From Janibacter melonis (GTDB taxonomy: Bacteria; Actinomycetota; Actinomycetes; Actinomycetales; Dermatophilaceae): 64,000 nt of DNA. Below are positions 54,336 through 61,912 of this stretch, one piece after another. The stretch is from assembly GCF_020567375.1 (NCBI RefSeq), contig NZ_JAJBZM010000002.1, forward strand, positions 588,779 through 652,778, read 5' to 3'. Under the pieces are notes generated by a model. That model saw only the letters and a program-made list of their open reading frames with translations. It made no database searches and was not told the DNA's origin. How positions within the stretch are numbered: position 1 is the first letter of the stretch; the number at the start of each line of letters is the position of its first letter. The position numbers were made by a program, and so were the translations under genes.

Positions 54336-55070
54336 CTACGTGTTCTCCAGGTTTCGCAGCTGCGCGCGGGGATCCCAGCCAGCAGGGGGATCGTCGATAC
54401 CCGTACTCCACCACGGCATCCCTTGCGCGATCCAACGGTTTCTCCACGACTCGTAGGTATAGCCCTTGTCGTCATCTGTGACCCCGAACTCGAACCCGCA
54501 TGAAGGGCAGATGTCGTACGACCCTCCCCCGCCGTTCGTTCGAGGCTCTTCATCGAGTTCCGGCCAGCCGCACGCCGGACAGGTGAACGTCGCGGCCGCG
54601 GCACTTCTGCTGGCTCGGTCACTCGACGGCTGCACCGGCTGCAGGTGGTGCTCTTCTGCCGCCGTAGGGGTCCGCTCGCCGCTGTCTGCGTCTGTGCGCG
54701 TCATCTCCTGGGTGAACTCCGAGAGGAGGTCGGCCAGGGCAGAGCCGTCCTCGACCACGGTCGAGACCACGAGCGTGCGCGTTTGGGTGGCGACCTCCAT
54801 CACCTCGACCTCGACCTCGCCGCTGACCCACACCGTGAACACACCCAACCGTGTCGGGGACTCGGCGCCGAACGATATCCCTGGCTTGGGCGGGTACCCC
54901 CGGCCTGGCGACAACGTGAGGGTGACATCGGTGGACCGACCAGCACGCCAGCCCTCAACCCAACCCGCGACGAAGTCAAGGTCAACGGCCAAGCTCACAA
55001 CACACCACCGATCTGCTCCGATTCTCCCCAGTCCCATCACCCGGTGGAGCTCCGGCCCCTGAGGGTTCAT
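54336..55070 (-). CDS. Two-domain protein: unknown N-terminal domain plus zinc-ribbon immunity-like domain
   Basis: 244 residues. The N-terminal 130 form a beta-rich domain (GRIGADRWCVVSLAVDLDFV, GVFTVWVSGEVEVEVMEV). A Gln/Ser/Thr linker follows, then a C-terminal domain with two Cys-x2-Cys knuckles (FTCPACGWPEL, YDICPSCGFEFGV) and YTYESWRNRWIAQGMPWW. The second half stands alone in many immunity loci; fusion to another domain suggests a double immunity protein. Family names cannot be given with confidence. Confidence 0.5.
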   Translation of the reverse strand: MNPQGPELHRVMGLGRIGADRWCVVSLAVDLDFVAGWVEGWRAGRSTDVTLTLSPGRGYPPKPGISFGAESPTRLGVFTVWVSGEVEVEVMEVATQTRTLVVSTVVEDGSALADLLSEFTQEMTRTDADSGERTPTAAEEHHLQPVQPSSDRASRSAAAATFTCPACGWPELDEEPRTNGGGGSYDICPSCGFEFGVTDDDKGYTYESWRNRWIAQGMPWWSTGIDDPPAGWDPRAQLRNLENT

Positions 55071-55091
55071 CCACCACGGTCTCGTGCCCAG

Positions 55092-56075
55092 TCACGGTGC
55101 TTGCCCGTCCTTCTCGCGGGCCAGGACACGACGACCCACACGATCTCCGGACGGGGTGTTCTCCAGCCAAACGACGGCACCAGGCGTAGGAATGTCATCA
55201 CCCCAATCGTTGAGCCAATCCAGCCGAATCCGTTCGATCCACTCCTCTGGCACGCCGGTCCACTGGATGAATTCTCCGCCCCGGACGTCGCCCGCGACCA
55301 TGAGACCGTCCGCGAGCACATTCGACACGAGAACCAATGTGGCTTCCCGGCGGACGGCAAGGTCGCCGATGTCGGCGAGCACGCCAGACTGCGAGGCCCA
55401 CCCCAGATACGCCCAGTCATCCAGGCCACCTACTAACAGGTCCTCGGCGGGAGTCCTACGCCATGCGTTCCTCATCCACAGGTAGTCCACGGGCCGGCGC
55501 CTTGATGCTGCACGGTCTAGATCGACAAATGCGGGCGCGGCGATGAAGGCCTTCCCCGCCCGTGCCTCGGCGGACAGCCAGGAGACATCGCGACGCAGCA
55601 GCACCTCGAGCCCGGACGCGGTCTGCCATCGGTTGAGGTCGCGAAGGTCCAGGAGCATCCAGAGGCAAGCGCCCAGCGTGAACCCTGGCCAGAACAGCTC
55701 GAGCCCGCCCTGCGCAGTGACGCCCTGCATCAGCAGGAGAACCCCGGCCATGACCACGGCCAAGACGACCGAGAGCGCGAGCCCTCGCACCGCGCCCCGC
55801 CGCATCCCCTCCACGCGCGCATCAAGCGCAACGTAGACACAGGGTGCGGCCTGCCACAGCGCCCGGGTGCGACCGCGCAGCGCCCACCACGACGACAAGC
55901 CCCAGAACAGAGCCATGAAAACCGCGCCGGCGACGACAGCCACGGGATGCGCATCACTGGTCGCCGCGGCAACCAGTAAACCCACGAGCCCCATCGCGCC
56001 GCTGCAGACCCCCATGGTCTTGCGCATCGCGGCAGCTGACAACGGTGCTGGCGAGGTCGGCGACTGTGGCGGCAT
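55092..56075 (-). CDS. Membrane protein of unknown function
   Basis: 327 residues. Two pairs of hydrophobic segments (about 20-65 and 100-145) are followed by a cytoplasmic region of about 180 residues with SGLEVLLRRDVSWLSAEARA and WTGVPEEWIERIRLDWLNDW. No family recognised. It may start at M17 (MRKTMGVCSG). It sits in a block with the DUF6188 and zinc-ribbon genes, all on the minus strand, between two dispersed elements. Confidence 0.5.
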   Translation of the reverse strand: MPPQSPTSPAPLSAAAMRKTMGVCSGAMGLVGLLVAAATSDAHPVAVVAGAVFMALFWGLSSWWALRGRTRALWQAAPCVYVALDARVEGMRRGAVRGLALSVVLAVVMAGVLLLMQGVTAQGGLELFWPGFTLGACLWMLLDLRDLNRWQTASGLEVLLRRDVSWLSAEARAGKAFIAAPAFVDLDRAASRRRPVDYLWMRNAWRRTPAEDLLVGGLDDWAYLGWASQSGVLADIGDLAVRREATLVLVSNVLADGLMVAGDVRGGEFIQWTGVPEEWIERIRLDWLNDWGDDIPTPGAVVWLENTPSGDRVGRRVLAREKDGQAP

Positions 56076-56123
56076 CGCCCGATCCTAGGGTTCCCTCACG
56101 CCATGCCGAGTCGAATCCGATGC

Positions 56124-56150
56124 CGCGCGGTGACGACGGTCAGCGGGCAG
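56124..56150 (+). repeat. Dispersed GACGATCGTC element, copy 11
   Basis: GCGCGGTGACGACGGTCAGC. Between the divergent membrane-protein gene and the SMI1/KNR4-type gene. Confidence 0.6.
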
Positions 56151-56245
56151 CTCGGACGGCTTCCGGGGTGTACGAGGGCCTCGTCTCACTGCAGCGTGTT
56201 CGCGTCTTACCTTCCTGGCCGTCGGACCTAGGCAATGATCGCTGC

Positions 56246-56815
56246 GTGCCAGACGTCGTCACCCAAGCAGTCGAACGGCTCCGAGCCGCTGGCGTCGAGC
56301 TGAGCCCGGGACTGTCTGATGCGTCGATCTCGCGGGTCCAGGACAGCCTCGGGTTCATCTTCGGCCCCGAGCACAAAGAGTTCCTGCAGACGGTTCTGCC
56401 ACAGGGAAGCAGCTGGCCGGACTGGCGACGCGACTCGGTGCAAGAGCTGCGCCGACGTCTCGACTGGCCGATCGACGGAGTCGTGTTCGACGTGCACCAC
56501 AGCGGGTTCTGGCCACAGTCATGGGGGGACCGTCCCGACAGCACCTCAAAACGAGAAGTCAAAGCCCGAAGCCTCCTTCGTCGAGTGCCCACACTCGTCC
56601 CGGTGTACTCCCATCGCTACCTCGCCTCGGACCCGGCCCTCGCCCCCAGCCCCGTCTTCTCCGTGCATCAGAGCGACGTCATCTACTACGGCGACGACCT
56701 GCTGGACTACGTGGCTCGGGAGTTCGGCGTTCCGCCTCTCCACCCTGCAGCGACCCGGACCTACGTCCCGTTCTGGTCAGACCTGGCCGACGGGGCCGAG
56801 AACGCTGATCTCTAG
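56246..56815 (+). CDS. SMI1/KNR4 (SUKH)-family immunity protein
   Basis: 189 residues from GTG 56246. ISRVQDSLGFIFGPEHKEFL, LDWPIDGVVFDVHHSGFWPQ, VPTLVPVYSHRYLASDP and SDVIYYGDDLLDYVAREFG are typical of the SUKH superfamily, the largest immunity family for contact-dependent toxins. It is a single-gene block enclosed by dispersed elements at 56124 and 56816. No toxin adjoins. Confidence 0.75.
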   Translation: MPDVVTQAVERLRAAGVELSPGLSDASISRVQDSLGFIFGPEHKEFLQTVLPQGSSWPDWRRDSVQELRRRLDWPIDGVVFDVHHSGFWPQSWGDRPDSTSKREVKARSLLRRVPTLVPVYSHRYLASDPALAPSPVFSVHQSDVIYYGDDLLDYVAREFGVPPLHPAATRTYVPFWSDLADGAENADL

Positions 56816-56848
56816 CCAGATCGTCACCGACGGTCTGTCCGCACCGCC
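56816..56848 (-). repeat. Dispersed GACGATCGTC element, copy 12
   Basis: Minus-strand reading GTCGGTGACGATCTGGC, beginning directly at the stop codon of the SMI1/KNR4 gene. The right half is degenerate. Confidence 0.55.
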
Positions 56849-57004
56849 CCTGAGGTAATGCCGATACACGCGCGAGCGACCACTGGGCACGAGCTGCCCT
56901 ATGAGGTCATTGGTGGCCCTCCATCAAGGTGGGAGCGCGGATCCGAGCGCCGCAGCACTCAGTGCCCGTGCGTACGAGCCTGGGTTCACCCCTTTGGGGA
57001 TGTA

Positions 57005-57412
57005 CTACTTGTACAGAACGGGGTAGGGATTAATCCCGAGAACGATCAACCCTTGATGAACCTCCCGAATGAATCGCTCACACATGACTTTCAGCTCCGT
57101 GGGAGAGATCGAAGAGATCAGGAGGCCTGGCGCGAACGACGATGAGATGAGCCACCCGGTTCTGTCCTGCCGCAGAGCAATGATCGCCTCCTCTTCGTAC
57201 GACATGGAGTTGAAGGAGAAGTCATATTCGATCCCGTCCTGCAGCCAACCCCAGAGGCTGCTCGCCAGCTCAGCTACTGGAAAATATTCCTCCCTGAAGA
57301 TTGGGACTTCATCCTGATAGATGAGTAATTCAGCCTCAACTGCGATAAGGTACTCGACTGGCGTATTTCCCCCAGCGTCACCTTGCTTCAGGTTGGCGAA
57401 GGTGAGCTTCAT
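57005..57412 (-). CDS. Immunity-type hypothetical protein
   Basis: 135 residues, AT-rich relative to the island. VEYLIAVEAELLIYQDEVPI, FPVAELASSLWGWLQDGIEY and ERFIREVHQGLIVLGINPYP. The C-terminal 35 residues have a truncated relative at 40566-40685, so the family was present at least twice in the island. Similar small proteins occur with contact-dependent toxins; a name cannot be assigned. Confidence 0.5.
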   Translation of the reverse strand: MKLTFANLKQGDAGGNTPVEYLIAVEAELLIYQDEVPIFREEYFPVAELASSLWGWLQDGIEYDFSFNSMSYEEEAIIALRQDRTGWLISSSFAPGLLISSISPTELKVMCERFIREVHQGLIVLGINPYPVLYK

Positions 57413-57510
57413 TGGCGGAATGTTACATGGTCAAGGCGGCCTCTAATGGGTCACCGTCGTTGTGGAGCCACGGCACGGTGACCGGCTCGGTCTCGCAGGT
57501 CCCGACCTAG

Positions 57511-57936
57511 TTAGTCCTCGGCCGCGATGAGGTCGACCCATACTTGCTCCAACCCTGTCGAGCCGGCGTCCGTGGCGGACACGATTACGCGAGTTTGGGC
57601 GCCAGGAGCCGGAATGATCACCATTTCGTCTGCGTCCCCTAGTGCCACGGTCTCTTGGGCTGTGACGATGACGTGGTCGCACAGAACGTGTCTTTCCGTT
57701 GCTTCCTCGCTGATCAACGAGCGCACGTAGATCGTTGCCGTGGCCCAGTCCCAGTCGCCTTCGAACTTGTCGCCGCCGGTGTCCTGGGCATGTCGAACAC
57801 TCAGCGTGATGACGTCACGGCCTACTGCTACGTTGCGGCCTTCGAAGTTCGTAGGAACGTCCGCTTGCTGGTCGCCCAGTACTGCGATTCCCCAGTGCCA
57901 TGGTCGCCTCAGCGTCAGCTCAGCCATCGGTTGCAT
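57511..57936 (-). CDS. Hypothetical beta-rich protein
   Basis: 141 residues from ATG 57936, or a shorter form from the ATG nine bases on. ELTLRRPWHWGIAVLGDQQA, DVITLSVRHAQDTGGDKFEG and DHVIVTAQETVALGDADEMV. Strongly beta; no family recognised. Single minus-strand gene in the immunity region. Confidence 0.45.
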   Translation of the reverse strand: MQPMAELTLRRPWHWGIAVLGDQQADVPTNFEGRNVAVGRDVITLSVRHAQDTGGDKFEGDWDWATATIYVRSLISEEATERHVLCDHVIVTAQETVALGDADEMVIIPAPGAQTRVIVSATDAGSTGLEQVWVDLIAAED

Positions 57937-58148
57937 GGCCCTAATCGTATGGGCGAGCCGCCGCGGTCCGGGCAGGTTCCGCTCCACAGGGCTAGAACAG
58001 GGGCAGGGTCCTGTGGGAGGAGCAAGGGCCGATCATCCTGACGTTGACCCCAGCTACCTTCTGCAGTGGCAACTCTGGCGCGCGTGTCGATAGAGGTCGT
58101 GTCCCGTAAGTTGACCTGGCCTGCGTTGAACCAGATTTGGGAGAGGCA

Positions 58149-58630
58149 ATGTCGAGGTTGCGTGAGGCCCTTCGCCGGTACGAGCTGCACCCGACTACAG
58201 CGTCGGATCCCAGCAGTCCGCTGCGCCTTCGCTCCGAGATCGTGTGGACTGGAAAGACCGACCTCTGCGGGTCGGACGACGACCGGGAGGTGGCCGAGCT
58301 GCGGGAGCTGGTCACCAGGCGTGGCTGTTCCGTGACGTCGACTATGGCCAGTGGGGGCTTCACTTGCTGACCGAGAGTGCTTGTCATGACGTGTTGGTGC
58401 GCGAGGCCAAAGAGCGGCCCACTGACTTCCACCTTGGCGATACTGTCCTCGGCGAGTTTCTCGGTGAGTTGGACCTGCTGGTCGTTGACCACTCAGGACG
58501 GGTGTTGATCGCTGAACCCGTGTACTGCCGCGAGGAGTGGCCTGTAGCTGCACCCACGCTCACGGGCTTCTTCGCAGCGTTCCTCGATTCGCGAGGCGAG
58601 AAGTTCTGGGAGGTCCAACCGCGGTACTAG
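58149..58630 (+). pseudogene. Frameshifted SMI1/KNR4-like gene
   Basis: The first frame reads MSRLREALRRYELHPTTA to ELRELVTRR; from about 58315 the sense continues one frame over as AWLFRDVDYGQWGLHLL, PTDFHLGDTVLGEFLGELDL and GEKFWEVQPRY, followed by a stop. The second part is typical of SMI1/KNR4 proteins (FLGELDLLV, KFWEV). One base gained or lost near 58310-58325 accounts for it. It ends 24 bases before dispersed element copy 13. Confidence 0.65.
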
Positions 58631-58653
58631 CCAGCCGTTCGATACTGGCCGGA

Positions 58654-58686
58654 AGTGCGTGCGGTGACGATCGTCAACTGCGACGT
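58654..58686 (+). repeat. Dispersed GACGATCGTC element, copy 13
   Basis: GTGCGTGCGGTGACGATCG then TCAACTGCGACGTGCGG: the closest copy to the consensus, with the perfect palindrome and the same extended left flank as copy 4. Marks the border between the immunity region and merR/merA. Confidence 0.9.
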
Positions 58687-58808
58687 GCGGCCGGCCCTTG
58701 ATTTGCCGCGGATCGCCTAGCCTGTGGCTTTCGCCGTTATATGGCGGGGTTCTGTCGACGCTCTGTGGCGGCATCTGCTCATGGCGATACACGCGAGCAC
58801 CGGTCTGG

Positions 58809-59198
58809 TCACAGATAGCGGCAGACGGTCGTGGTGTCGCATTTGGTGGGGTCGCTGGTGGTGGCACTGTGGTGAAGGTGCGCGACGGTGTGTCGCAGTG
58901 CTTGCAGGTCGGCGATTTGGCGGTCCAGGTCGCCCAGGTGGGCTTCGAGCAGGGCGTGCACGTGCTGGCAGGGTGCGACTCCGGCGTCGCGGATGTCGAG
59001 GATCTCGCGAATCTGGGCCAGGGTGAGCCCAGCGGTGCGGCCGCGGCGAACGAAGTCCAGGCGCGCCAGGGCCGCAGGGGTGTAGTCGCGGTATCCGTTG
59101 GCGGTGCGCTCAGGCGCAGGTAGTAGGCCGGCTTCTTCGTAGAAGCGCAGCGTCTTGGTTGTGGTGCCGCTGGCCACGGCCAACTCACCGATGCGCAC
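58809..59198 (-). CDS. merR: MerR-family mercury-responsive regulator
   Basis: 129 residues: HTH (MRIGELAVASGTTTKTLRFY, EEAGLLPAPERTANGYRDYT), coiled-coil, and three cysteines (C77 in APCQHVHALL, C120 and C126 in TKCDTTTVCRYL) that can provide Hg(II) ligands across the dimer. Divergent to merA with a MerR-type promoter between. Other thiophilic metals are possible; the merA partner argues for mercury. Confidence 0.85.
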   Translation of the reverse strand: MRIGELAVASGTTTKTLRFYEEAGLLPAPERTANGYRDYTPAALARLDFVRRGRTAGLTLAQIREILDIRDAGVAPCQHVHALLEAHLGDLDRQIADLQALRHTVAHLHHSATTSDPTKCDTTTVCRYL

Positions 59199-59233
59199 AG
59201 TGGCCCCTTTCTCGGCTCTCGTCCATGTTCGCC

Positions 59234-59265
59234 TTGACCTTCCCCTGCGCTGGAACGTCCACTAT
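59234..59265 (+). promoter_or_regulatory. MerR-regulated merA promoter
   Basis: A -35 TTGACC (59234-59239) and -10 CACTAT (59260-59265) are separated by a 20-base spacer containing an imperfect dyad CTTCC...GGAAC. The over-long spacer is the hallmark of MerR-activated promoters. Confidence 0.7.
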
Positions 59266-59303
59266 GGACGCTGAAGAGGGGTCACGCGAAGGAAGGTGGG
59301 CAA

Positions 59304-60704
59304 ATGGGTGTGGACTACGACGTCGATCTGGCCGTGATCGGCTCAGGAGGCGCGGCGATGTCCGCCGCCATCGCGGCCAGCCAGGCCGGTAAGAGCGTCG
59401 TGCTGGTTGAGCGCGGTGTTCTGGGCGGGACGTGCGTGAACATCGGCTGCGTGCCGTCCAAGACGCTCCTGGCGGCCGCCGGGGCCCGGCACGCCGCGCT
59501 CACCAATCCCTTCAAAGGTGCCCCAACGTCAGCCGCACCGGTGAACCTCGGCGATCTGGTGGCCCAGAAGGACGCACTCATCGAGCGCCTGCGTGATGCG
59601 AAGTACGCCGATGTGGCCGCTGCCTACGGCTTCCAGGTCCGCCCAGGCCAGGCCAGCTTCCTGGACGGGGACACCCTGGCCGTCGACGGCCAGGCGCTGC
59701 GGGCCCGGGCCTATCTGGTCGCCACCGGTGCCACCCCCGCCATCCCGGAGGTGGTCGGTCTCGACTCTGTGGACCGGCTGACGTCCACCACCGCGATGCA
59801 GCTGACCGAGCTGCCTGAGTCCCTGGTCGTTATCGGTGGCGGGTACGTCGGGATGGAGCAGGCCCAGCTGTTCGCTCACCTCGGCACCCGGGTCTCTGTG
59901 GTCGGGCGTCTGGCGCCGCACGCCGAGCCGGAGCTGGCCCAGAGACTTCGGGAAGTCTTCACCGACGACGGCATCACCGTGGTCGAAGAGCGCGCGACCA
60001 CTGTGGCCCGCGAACCAGGCCCCGCAGGAGAGGTGGTGGTGACCACGGACTCGGGCGAACAGGTGCGCGGCGCGCAGGTCCTGGTGGCCACCGGACGCCT
60101 GCCCCGCACCGACGGCCTGAACCTGGCCGCTGCCGGTGTGGACGTGGACGAGCGCGGCTTCGTCGTGGTCGACCAGACCCAGCGCACCTCCAACCCGCGC
60201 GTCTGGGCCGCCGGTGACGTCTCGGGGGCTCCCCAGTACGTCTACGCCGCCGCCGCCGGCGGTCGGGCCGCCGCGCTCAACGCCCTGACCGAGGACAGGT
60301 ACCCGCCGGCAGCTCGGGTCGACTACGCCGGCTTTCCTGCGGTCGTGTTCACCCGGCCCCAGCTGGCCTCGGCGGGGTTGACCGAGGACGAGGCCCTCAC
60401 CCGAGGGCACGCGTGCGACTGCCGCGTCCTGGACCTGTCCGATGTCCCCCGGGCGCTCGTCCAGCACGACACCCGCGGGGCGGTGAAGCTCGTCGCCGAC
60501 GCCGTGAGCGGCAAGGTTCTGGGCGTGCACGCTCTGGCGGACGGGGCCGGGGAGATCATGCTGGCGGCCACCTACGCCATCAAAAGCGGTATGACCGTCG
60601 ACGATCTGGCCGACACCTGGGCGCCGTACCTGACCATGAGCGAAAGCCTGCGCATCGTGGCCGGCCTCTTCCGAAACCAGATGCCGACGTCATGCTGCGC
60701 CTGA
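59304..60704 (+). CDS. merA: Mercuric reductase
   Basis: 466 residues of the pyridine-nucleotide disulfide oxidoreductase family. Redox-active GGTCVNIGCVPSK, FAD motif IGSGGAAMSAAIAAS, NAD(P)H motif VIGGGYVGMEQAQLF, AAGDVSGAPQYV, and the C-terminal vicinal cysteines in PTSCCA that deliver Hg(II) to the active site. It reduces Hg(II) to volatile Hg(0) with NADPH. There is no N-terminal NmerA domain. GAAGGAAGG precedes the ATG. No mercury transporter or merB is visible. Confidence 0.95.
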   Translation: MGVDYDVDLAVIGSGGAAMSAAIAASQAGKSVVLVERGVLGGTCVNIGCVPSKTLLAAAGARHAALTNPFKGAPTSAAPVNLGDLVAQKDALIERLRDAKYADVAAAYGFQVRPGQASFLDGDTLAVDGQALRARAYLVATGATPAIPEVVGLDSVDRLTSTTAMQLTELPESLVVIGGGYVGMEQAQLFAHLGTRVSVVGRLAPHAEPELAQRLREVFTDDGITVVEERATTVAREPGPAGEVVVTTDSGEQVRGAQVLVATGRLPRTDGLNLAAAGVDVDERGFVVVDQTQRTSNPRVWAAGDVSGAPQYVYAAAAGGRAAALNALTEDRYPPAARVDYAGFPAVVFTRPQLASAGLTEDEALTRGHACDCRVLDLSDVPRALVQHDTRGAVKLVADAVSGKVLGVHALADGAGEIMLAATYAIKSGMTVDDLADTWAPYLTMSESLRIVAGLFRNQMPTSCCA

Positions 60705-60705
60705 T

Positions 60706-60725
60706 ACCCGCGGCCCCAGCGGGGT
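60706..60725 (+). terminator. Hairpin after merA
   Basis: CCCGC (60707-60711) pairs with GCGGG (60719-60723) two bases after the merA stop. Short stem with no U-tract; a plausible but weak terminator. Confidence 0.4.
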
Positions 60726-60774
60726 GGACGAGGGCTCCCGCGGCGGCCCGCCTGGCGCCGTGAATGTGCCTTAA

Positions 60775-61672
60775 AAACGTCTCCACGAGGTCTGGGAGCA
60801 GTACGACCGATCTGGCTCCAGTCACCTGCGCGCGACCACGCGGGCGAACTACCGACGAGGCTGGCAGCACGTCGCGCCCGCCTTTGGGTCCTGGCCAGTG
60901 GCCAGAATCGAGCACGCCGATGTCGCCGATTGGGTCGTCGACCTGAGCAAGACCAAGGGGCCCGAAACAGTCCGCCTCGCGCACCGAGTGCTCGTGCAGG
61001 TCCTCGACCACGCGATGCGCAACCGCCGAGTTCCCATCAATGTTGCCCGCGGCGTGCGGCTCCCCAGGCGCCCGCCTGCGCGAGCGGATCCTCACCGTGG
61101 ACGAGGTTCACGCGCTCGCGGAGAAGATGACGCGGGACGGTGACACCGTTCTCGCAATGGCATACCTCGGTCTTCGCTGGTCAGAGCTTGCCGGCCTAAA
61201 GGTCGCGGACGTTGACTTGGTTCGGCGGCGCATCCATGTAATCGAGAGGGCTACCGAGATCGACGGGCGGATCGACGTGAGCCAGCCCAAGAGCAAGGCC
61301 TCGATCCGGTATGTCGGCATCCCTCAGGCGGTTCTTCCTGCCTTCCAGGCTCGAGTCGTCAGCAAGGGGCCCTCGGAGCTGGTCTTTCCATCTCCGGAGA
61401 ACGGGTACCTCAGGAGCCGCAACTGGCGTCGTCGCTCGGGATTCGACCGGGCCCGCGAAGAGCTCGGTCTTGACATCACTCCTCACGACCTCCGTCGCAC
61501 GTTCGGGAGTCTGGCTCGGATGGCCGGCGCCGACCTTCGCTTCATCCAGAAGGCCATGGGACACGAGTCCATCACGACGACCGCGCGCATCTACGCGCAC
61601 CTGTACGACGACGAGCTCGATGCGATCGCTGCGGCCCTGGACGGTCTTCGAGAAGGTCGGGGTGGATCGTGA
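60775..61672 (+). pseudogene. Degenerate tyrosine-family integrase
   Basis: The frame from 60775, just after a stop codon, reads VWEQYDRSGSSHLRATTRAN, RIEHADVADWVVDL and RLAHRVLVQVLDHAMRNRR: the core-binding (SAM-like) domain. Near 61064-61085 the sense moves to another frame with ERILTVDEVHALAEKM, then MAYLGLRWSELAGL (catalytic Arg), HDLRRTFGSLA (His-x2-Arg) and GHESITTTARIYAH (Tyr nucleophile). About 60-100 N-terminal residues (arm-binding domain) are missing and one frameshift splits the rest. It lies 82 bases from attR, as island integrases do. Probably inactive. Confidence 0.85.
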
Positions 61673-61753
61673 TGCGGCCTTTTTGCGGCCTGGGAGGCAC
61701 CTCGAGCGCCTCCGAGCGTGTGCCGGAGAGGCCTTCAGGCCCGGAGATTCAAG

Positions 61754-61799
61754 GGTGCCCCCGGCAAGATTCGAACTTGCGACACCTTCTTTAGGAGAG
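61754..61799. repeat. attR: right 46-bp direct repeat
   Basis: Identical to 20383-20428. It forms the 3' half of the intact tRNA-Arg(CCT) from the anticodon loop to the discriminator, so integration restored the tRNA. Confidence 0.93.
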
Positions 61800-61827
61800 A
61801 AGTGCTCTTCCCCTGAGCTACGAGGGC
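61756..61827 (-). tRNA. tRNA-Arg(CCT)
   Basis: 72 bases: acceptor GCCCTCG with CGGGGGC (one T-G pair), D-arm GCTC/GAGC, anticodon stem CTTCT/AGAAG with loop CTCCTAA (anticodon CCT), T-arm GCAAG-TTCGAAT-CTTGC, discriminator A. CCA is not encoded. It is the integration target of the island. Confidence 0.95.
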
Positions 61828-61912
61828 CGGCCGCTCCCGGGAGCGGCACCGGACCAGGGTACGTGCACCTTTGCTGGTCCGGCGCCACCGCGGGAGGAGG
61901 CAGACTGCGGCC

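Larger units (their letters stand above)
20383..61799. mobile_element. 41.4-kb genomic island at tRNA-Arg(CCT)
   Basis: Bounded by 46-bp perfect direct repeats (20383-20428 and 61754-61799). The right copy is the 3' part of an intact tRNA-Arg(CCT). A decayed tyrosine integrase ends 82 bases before the right repeat. Cargo composition is mosaic, with AT-richer patches around 39.5-40.6, 52.5-53.0 and 57.0-57.4 kb, and includes its own Lsr2. No relaxase, coupling protein, type IV secretion or replication genes are visible, so it is not an intact conjugative element. With a broken integrase it is probably immobile on its own. Confidence 0.88.

Noticed and set aside
57441-57470. A fourteenth copy of the dispersed element
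   Set aside because: Minus-strand AACGACGGTGACC shares only part of the core and no flanks; not distinguishable from chance.
20383-61799. Integrative conjugative element
   Set aside because: No relaxase, coupling protein, VirB4/TraC-type ATPase or replication initiator could be recognised anywhere between the att repeats.
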